Shown: positions 59,280 to 64,000 of the stretch, in pieces | Layout of the letters: each line of letters begins with the position of its first letter | Position numbering within the stretch: position 1 is the stretch's first letter | From: Hysterangium stoloniferum | Lineage: Eukaryota; Basidiomycota; Agaricomycetes; Hysterangiales; Hysterangiaceae | NCBI GenBank assembly: GCA_015178975.1 | Contig: WHVD01000030.1 | Coordinates: 682,001 to 746,000, forward strand | Length of the DNA: 64,000 nt | Direction of reading: 5' to 3' | Program-made: the position numbers and the translations under genes | The notes under the pieces: model-generated | Told to the model about the DNA's origin: nothing | The model's database searches: none | What the model saw: the letters and a program-made list of their open reading frames with translations, nothing else

Positions 59280-61258
59280 TCAAAAGAATATACCTTTACC
59301 CCGACGCCTCCTAAAACGAACCTTAGCCTTGTGATCAGGAATGATTGCAACGCCGAACCACAGAGGATCTGGAATTTTATCGAGCTTCATGTCATACGTT
59401 AGAATAATATGAGCCAATAAACACTTGAGTTCGAGAACGGCGAAGAATCTTCCGGGACTTTCAAAAGTACAGAGAAATTAATTTGATGTCGCAGACTCAT
59501 ATAGATCATACTCACCAGACATACCGTCCTAGACCGAAAACGAGGTACTCGGTACTAGTTGTAACCATCTGATTTTTAATCCCCATTTGCAGATCGTCCG
59601 CATCCTCATCAACAAATCTGAAGCCTTTGAATTCAGCCGGATCGTCGTAGTATTTCTCATCCATTTGTCGAGCAATTGAAACACCCCCCAGATACGTCCC
59701 TTTGGGTAGCCGTGTTCCATCTGAAAATGTAAAATCCTGGAGGACTTTGTGCATCATCGATACTGGAAACAAGTGAGCTACGGCACGCATGAATCAATAA
59801 AGCAATTAAAGTAATTACGTGCTGATATGCCTCTCATTCGCTGAGATTCCTTGATAAAACTGTCCAACTTGACCATGCGTGACATAGCCTCCTTGCACCA
59901 TCCTTCCTCAGAGACAATGCGTTCAACTTCTTTCCTCAGTGGTTGGACATATTCAGGACGTGCCGCCAATTCAAATAATGCGTTACTGAAGGCCTAGAGC
60001 ACTAAATTAGTACGTTCGTGACTGTGCTGAGTAACAAACACACCACTGAGGTGTGTGTATTGCAGAGAAATTGACGATCAGCATGCGCAAAGTGAGATTT
60101 TTTGGTGTGCGTTCTTGTCCTTCGGCTTCGTCCATAAGCCATGATAGTAAATCATTCTGAAAAAGAGTTTGTAAATGGAAAAAATGACCGAAGAAAAACA
60201 TGCTGGTTTATCAGGATAATCATTTCTATGCACCTCAATTTTTCTTTGACGTTCCTCGATGAGAGGTACTAGATGACCTGACGCCTTCTTGATGGACCCG
60301 GGGACGTTTGTAAGAAATCGAACAACTAGCCTTCAGTACAACTGCTTCAATTATAAATATAAGGTGATGAATCGAAGAGCTCACGGCTTCAGAAATCTAT
60401 GAAATAACCGGATAATGTGTGCAGCCACGGTAATGTGGAGAGCAAACTGGACATTCAGTTTAACATACTCCGGGTCCCGACCTAGAAAGAATACCATGAA
60501 ACGGAAAGGAGGATGTCTAATACGGAATACATACAAAGTGGGGCTCCCACAAAGATGCGGTTGGAGCTGCGACAGATCATGTTGGTCGCAGCTTCTATGA
60601 CCCGAATTCCCCTCCAATCTAAACGTTATGACGGTTAGACACTAGTTAGCGGGGTGCGGCCGTGGTCACCCACCACTTGTCACAGGAATGGCATCAGCAC
60701 AGGCCTTGACTAACTCGTCGCTCACGTCGTCCAATAACTGCCCGAGATTCCTCGAAAGCCGTGTCCGGAAGATGTCGACATGGTACAAATTATTCAGAAC
60801 ATTTTCTCCCATTGTGTACTCCATCGCTAAAGCCTATTTGACACAGTGTTAAGTGGAGAATAACACAAATGTAACCATACATACATACATCGTTAATTCC
60901 TTGAGTAAAAAAGAGAACATCCTCAGGTGCATTTGCCACTTCCTCCAGGTGCTGCTTGCTCGATGCTATAACATGCCACTTTGAAATTTCGGAAAGCCGA
61001 AATAGTCCATGACCAAACTTATACGGTACAGTACATTGTATCGTTATTATGACACACAAAGATTCAATGCAGGTGAAAGAACTTGCCTTCTTGTATCCTT
61101 CCTTTAGGCTCTTGTCGGTATTCCAGAGATTGTTGATGGCGTCCAACAATGAAAGAAACTTTCCATCCCGCCCTACACACGGAATAAATGACTTAATTTT
61201 TCATAGTAAGGTTTCCCCGTTTCTTTTCCTACCAATGGGTCCTTGAGGGTAGCAGTAT
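59280..61258 (-). CDS. Cytochrome P450 monooxygenase, copy 2, lacking its first exon here
   Basis: From GRDGKFLSLLDAINNLW (about 61170) the exons join in frame to the stop at 59280. Seen: FGHGLFRLSE, APEDVLFF, RTRLSRNLGQLLDDV, CRSSNRIFVG, NDLLSWLMDEAEGQERTPK, SAIHTPQAFSNALFELAA (I helix of this family), SFIKESQRM (E-x-x-R), HKVLQDFTFSDGTRLPKGTY, YDDPAEFKGFRF and the heme loop VFGLGRYVCPGRFF, with Cys restored across an intron and Tyr where His is usual. Two introns begin with GC rather than GT. The N-terminal anchor exon is not present: the Copia LTR begins 40-50 bp upstream of the first exon I can see. Whether the transcript is still made is unknown. Confidence 0.8.
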
Positions 61259-61296
61259 AAATACTAAACGCCACAGGAAATAATAATGCCACAAGA

Positions 61297-61568
61297 TATT
61301 AAAAATAGTATGAGTTGACTCTATTGCAATACACAATATACAAGAGTTTAATAAGCTTGTAATAAAAGTACTTTGTGTCTCAATATCTTGTGTCAGTTAG
61401 TGTAGCACCTCCTGACAATATAGGTTGGATGCTCTGGGAGGTGTATAGTGGTTCTGACACACATTAACCTCCAAATGCATGGTCCACAATTAGCATCTTC
61501 ATATGAAAAGTTGCAATAATTGGTGGACTCCCCCTATAAAAAGGTGTGTTTCATCATCAAATTTAACA
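61297..61568 (-). repeat. Copia 3' LTR (272 bp)
   Basis: Starts TGTTAAATTTGATGATG after the polypurine tract and ends CTATTTTTAATA by comparison with the solo LTR at 54092-54351. The TA end instead of CA is shared by both copies. Confidence 0.75.
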
Positions 61569-61607
61569 CACCCCCTTGATGAAACACTTTTTTAATCCCA
61601 TATCTGT

Positions 61608-64000
61608 TCAATTTCCTAATCCCATCATAGATCTGAACTTTTCCACCTTTGGTTTTGGTAATGCTTTGGTTAAGATATCTGCTGGCATTTCATCTGTTTG
61701 TAGGTAGATAGGGTTGATTGATTCCTTTTCTACCATGTCACGTAACCAGTAGTAGCATAGGTCCAGATGTTTCATTCGTCCATGATGTTCTGGATTCTTG
61801 GCTACAGTTAGTGCTGACTGGTTGTCAATGAAGAGTTTTGATGGACATGGTGCCTTGTATCCCAATTCCTTTAACAGGTTCTGCATCCAACAGATCTCCT
61901 TCCCTGCTGCAACTGCAGCAACATATTCAGCTTCTGTGGTGGATAGTGTCACAATTGGTTGTAGTTTGCTGCTCCAACATACTGCTCCTGATCCCACTTT
62001 GATTATGTACCCTGTTGTTGATTTTCCACTGTCCTTGTCTCCACCATAACTAGCATCACTGAAGCCAACAAATAGATCTGTATTTAATGGATCAGGACCA
62101 TATGTGAGTTTCATATCCATAGTTCCCTTCAAATATTGGAATAGATGCTTGACAGCCTTCCAGTGTGCTATACCAGGGTTTGAATTAAACCGAGCCAATA
62201 CTCCTGCAGTGTATGCAATGTCGGGACGGGTAGTGGCCAAGTACATCATGGACCCAACTGCATTAATGTAGGGAATGTCACGCATTTCATTCTGTTCCTC
62301 CATGGTTTTGGGTGACTGATCTGATGATAGTTTTGCCCCTGGATCCATGGGTGTACCCACTGTATGACAATTTGACATCCCAAATTCCTGTAATTTGTTC
62401 AAGATGTACTGGCGTTGTGATAGAGAGATAGTCCGCTTTTCTCGATCTCGTGTGATTTCAATGCCTAATAGGAAAGATGTAGGTCCTAGATCCCTGAGTT
62501 TGAAATGTGTAGCTAATTCAGCTACAAAATCATCCAGGACTTTTTCAGATGGTCCTGCAAGGGTGATGTCATCTACAAATATGGGAACAATGACTTTGAT
62601 TCCATCTCGTTGATAGATATAGACCGATGGATCAGAATAAATCCGCTTGAAGTCCATTTTCTCTAGTACACTCCGCAGGTGTTTGCTCCAGAGATTGCTT
62701 GCCTGCTTGAGTTCATAGAGCGACTTGTCTAGTCTACATGCTACATCTGATCCTCCTTGGTGAAATCCTTCTGGCTGGACCATGTATATTTCTGCATCAA
62801 TATCACTGTTGATGAATGCATGTGATATGTCAACTGATCGGAGGTGAAGGCCTTCTGCTGCAGCCAGTGCTAATACTAGACGAATAGTAGCATGGCGCAT
62901 TGTTGGGGCAAAAATCTCTGTATAGTCAAATCCTGGTCTCTGGTTGTATCCTTTAGCAACCAATCGTGCCTTAAACCGTTCTACTGATCCATCTGCCTTT
63001 CGTTTCACTTTGAAAACCCATTTTGATCCTATAGCCTTTTTTCCTGGTGGTAGTTTCATTATGGTCCAAGTTCCATTGCTCATGTGTGTGTTCATTTCCT
63101 CCAAGGCTGCCTCTCTCCATTGTCTTGCCTGTGGACCATTCATTGCCTCTGTAAATGTCCTTGGTTCAGAAATAATTGACACATGTGCCTCCTCCAATTC
63201 CACTTCATCGGTACTGTCAGAAGTGGTAGGATTGGGTTCCCAGGTTTTCCACCATTCATTAGGAGGTTTTTTGTTGTGCAAAGGTTTTCGAATGGCAATT
63301 GGTCTGTTATCTTCCTCCTCCTCTTCCTCCTCCTCATTATCTGTGATCTGGGGGGATGGTGTGATAACATTGTCTTCAGATTCAGGTACAGGGAATTCAT
63401 GATCCTCCACAGGGGCAGTTGGTAATTCACTCGGTGGATTATCATCTTCTTCAACAACTGGACCCCCTGGGATATAATCCCTAGTACTTGATTCATCCTT
63501 CCCACCAGTATCTGGAACTTGTGGTGGTTGGTGTTTCCATGTGTATCGTTCATCAAATTCAGCTCGTTCACTGATCACTATCCTTCTTGTCAATGGGTTG
63601 TAGAATAACCATCCCTTATACCCTTCAGGATACCCAATGAAGATGCATTTCTCCATGTGAGATCCCAGGCTTGATCGTTTATCCTTTTGAATGTGGACAT
63701 ATGCAATGCATCCCCAAACTCTGATGTGACTGATATTTGGTTTCCTTTTGTGCCAAATTTCATATGGGGTTTTGTCCTTTAAGGCAGATGATGGGCAGTG
63801 GTTCCAGATGTGTACAAATGCAGCCAGGCAGTACTCCCAGAAGTTCTTGGGTAGTTCAGACTCTGTTAGCATGGTTGTAATCCCTTCTGCTAATGTCCGG
63901 TTTGCACGCTCTGCCATTCCATTTTGCTGAGGTCTATTACGGACTGTATGCTGACGCAAGATACCATGTTTATCGGTGAATTCAATGAATGCCCTTGACA
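61608..64000 (-). CDS. Copia pol polyprotein (integrase-RT-RNase H), 5' end outside window
   Basis: About 795 codons with no stop, still open at the window edge. Integrase C-terminal half: RPQQNGMAERANRTLAEG (end of the DDE core), KTPYEIWHKRKPN, VWGCIAYVHI. Then an acidic linker with a run of Glu (63302-63336). Reverse transcriptase: GSKWVFKVKRKADGSVERFK, ARLVAKGYNQRPGFDYTEIF, and VPIFVDDITLAG with the catalytic DD. RNase H: VGFSDASYGGDKDSGKST and STTEAEYVAAVAAGKEICW, LFIDNQSAL, ending in a KALPKPKVEKF tail. The intact frame contrasts with the other elements here and suggests recent insertion. Confidence 0.92.
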   Translation of the reverse strand, partial: SRAFIEFTDKHGILRQHTVRNRPQQNGMAERANRTLAEGITTMLTESELPKNFWEYCLAAFVHIWNHCPSSALKDKTPYEIWHKRKPNISHIRVWGCIAYVHIQKDKRSSLGSHMEKCIFIGYPEGYKGWLFYNPLTRRIVISERAEFDERYTWKHQPPQVPDTGGKDESSTRDYIPGGPVVEEDDNPPSELPTAPVEDHEFPVPESEDNVITPSPQITDNEEEEEEEEDNRPIAIRKPLHNKKPPNEWWKTWEPNPTTSDSTDEVELEEAHVSIISEPRTFTEAMNGPQARQWREAALEEMNTHMSNGTWTIMKLPPGKKAIGSKWVFKVKRKADGSVERFKARLVAKGYNQRPGFDYTEIFAPTMRHATIRLVLALAAAEGLHLRSVDISHAFINSDIDAEIYMVQPEGFHQGGSDVACRLDKSLYELKQASNLWSKHLRSVLEKMDFKRIYSDPSVYIYQRDGIKVIVPIFVDDITLAGPSEKVLDDFVAELATHFKLRDLGPTSFLLGIEITRDREKRTISLSQRQYILNKLQEFGMSNCHTVGTPMDPGAKLSSDQSPKTMEEQNEMRDIPYINAVGSMMYLATTRPDIAYTAGVLARFNSNPGIAHWKAVKHLFQYLKGTMDMKLTYGPDPLNTDLFVGFSDASYGGDKDSGKSTTGYIIKVGSGAVCWSSKLQPIVTLSTTEAEYVAAVAAGKEICWMQNLLKELGYKAPCPSKLFIDNQSALTVAKNPEHHGRMKHLDLCYYWLRDMVEKESINPIYLQTDEMPADILTKALPKPKVEKFRSMMGLGN

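Larger units (their letters stand above)
61297..64000 (-). mobile_element. Copia element, probably young, runs off the window
   Basis: On the minus strand: open pol frame (64000-61608), a polypurine tract (AAGGGGGTG, about 61569-61577) and the 3' LTR (61568-61297). It appears to sit in the first intron of P450 copy 2. The left flanking pentamer is CAAGA (61292-61296); the matching copy would lie beyond the window. Confidence 0.85.

Noticed and set aside
1..64000. CRISPR arrays, riboswitches, bacterial operons or prophage
   Set aside because: Spliceosomal introns and eukaryotic families throughout; the tandem repeats have no spacer pattern.

Overview
The window looks like nuclear DNA of a basidiomycete, most likely an Agaricomycete. 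Genes are cut by many short (about 45-70 nt) GT-AG introns. The protein families (KRE6/SKN1 glucan proteins, large GT2 glycosyltransferase, DUF6534 membrane protein, Crinkler-type genes, P450s) and the dense Gypsy/Copia/Tc1 debris are typical of that group. No species can be named from the sequence.

Layout. 1-4.7 kb: broken Ty3/Gypsy material with an antisense, intron-bearing zinc-cluster-like gene, LTRs and minisatellites. 4.9-6.7 kb: a decayed Crinkler-type gene (REase-like plus protein-kinase-like domains). 7.7 kb: a tRNA-like relic. 8.26-11.94 kb: a decayed Copia element with a perfect 5-bp target duplication, itself inserted in an older LTR-like sequence. 13.6-36.7 kb: the main genic block, with a GT2 glycosyltransferase (-), a KRE6/SKN1 glucan-synthesis protein (+), an SDR oxidoreductase (+), a second KRE6/SKN1 paralogue (+) whose GH16 active-site motif has lost its second glutamate, and a cytochrome P450 (-). 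37.8-43.4 kb: a pile of nested transposons, including two Tc1/mariner relics and five LTR insertions with exact 5-bp target duplications, one of them an LTR shortened to 129 bp. 45-47.2 kb: a DUF6534 membrane-protein gene (-). 49.6-53.2 kb: a vacuolar-membrane M28 protease (+). 54.1-57.7 kb: a Copia solo LTR, a broken Crinkler NTPase gene and an unknown gene carrying a large inverted duplication. 59.3-61.3 kb: a P450 (-) whose 5' exon is cut off by a young Copia element that has an open pol frame and runs out of the window.

How the genes may work together. The GT2 enzyme and the KRE6 pair all belong to cell-wall glycan synthesis and sit within 20 kb. The paralogues share intron positions and a piece of 3' flank, so they probably arose by local segmental duplication. 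The second copy keeps its membrane anchor and fold but lacks the catalytic acid/base residue, which suggests a non-catalytic role. The SDR and P450 next to them could be unrelated neighbours. I found no clear new multi-gene system; the strongest leads are the active-site-dead KRE6 paralogue, the antisense intron-bearing gene in the Gypsy element, the 129-bp LTR with its own target duplication, and the unknown gene with the inverted duplication.
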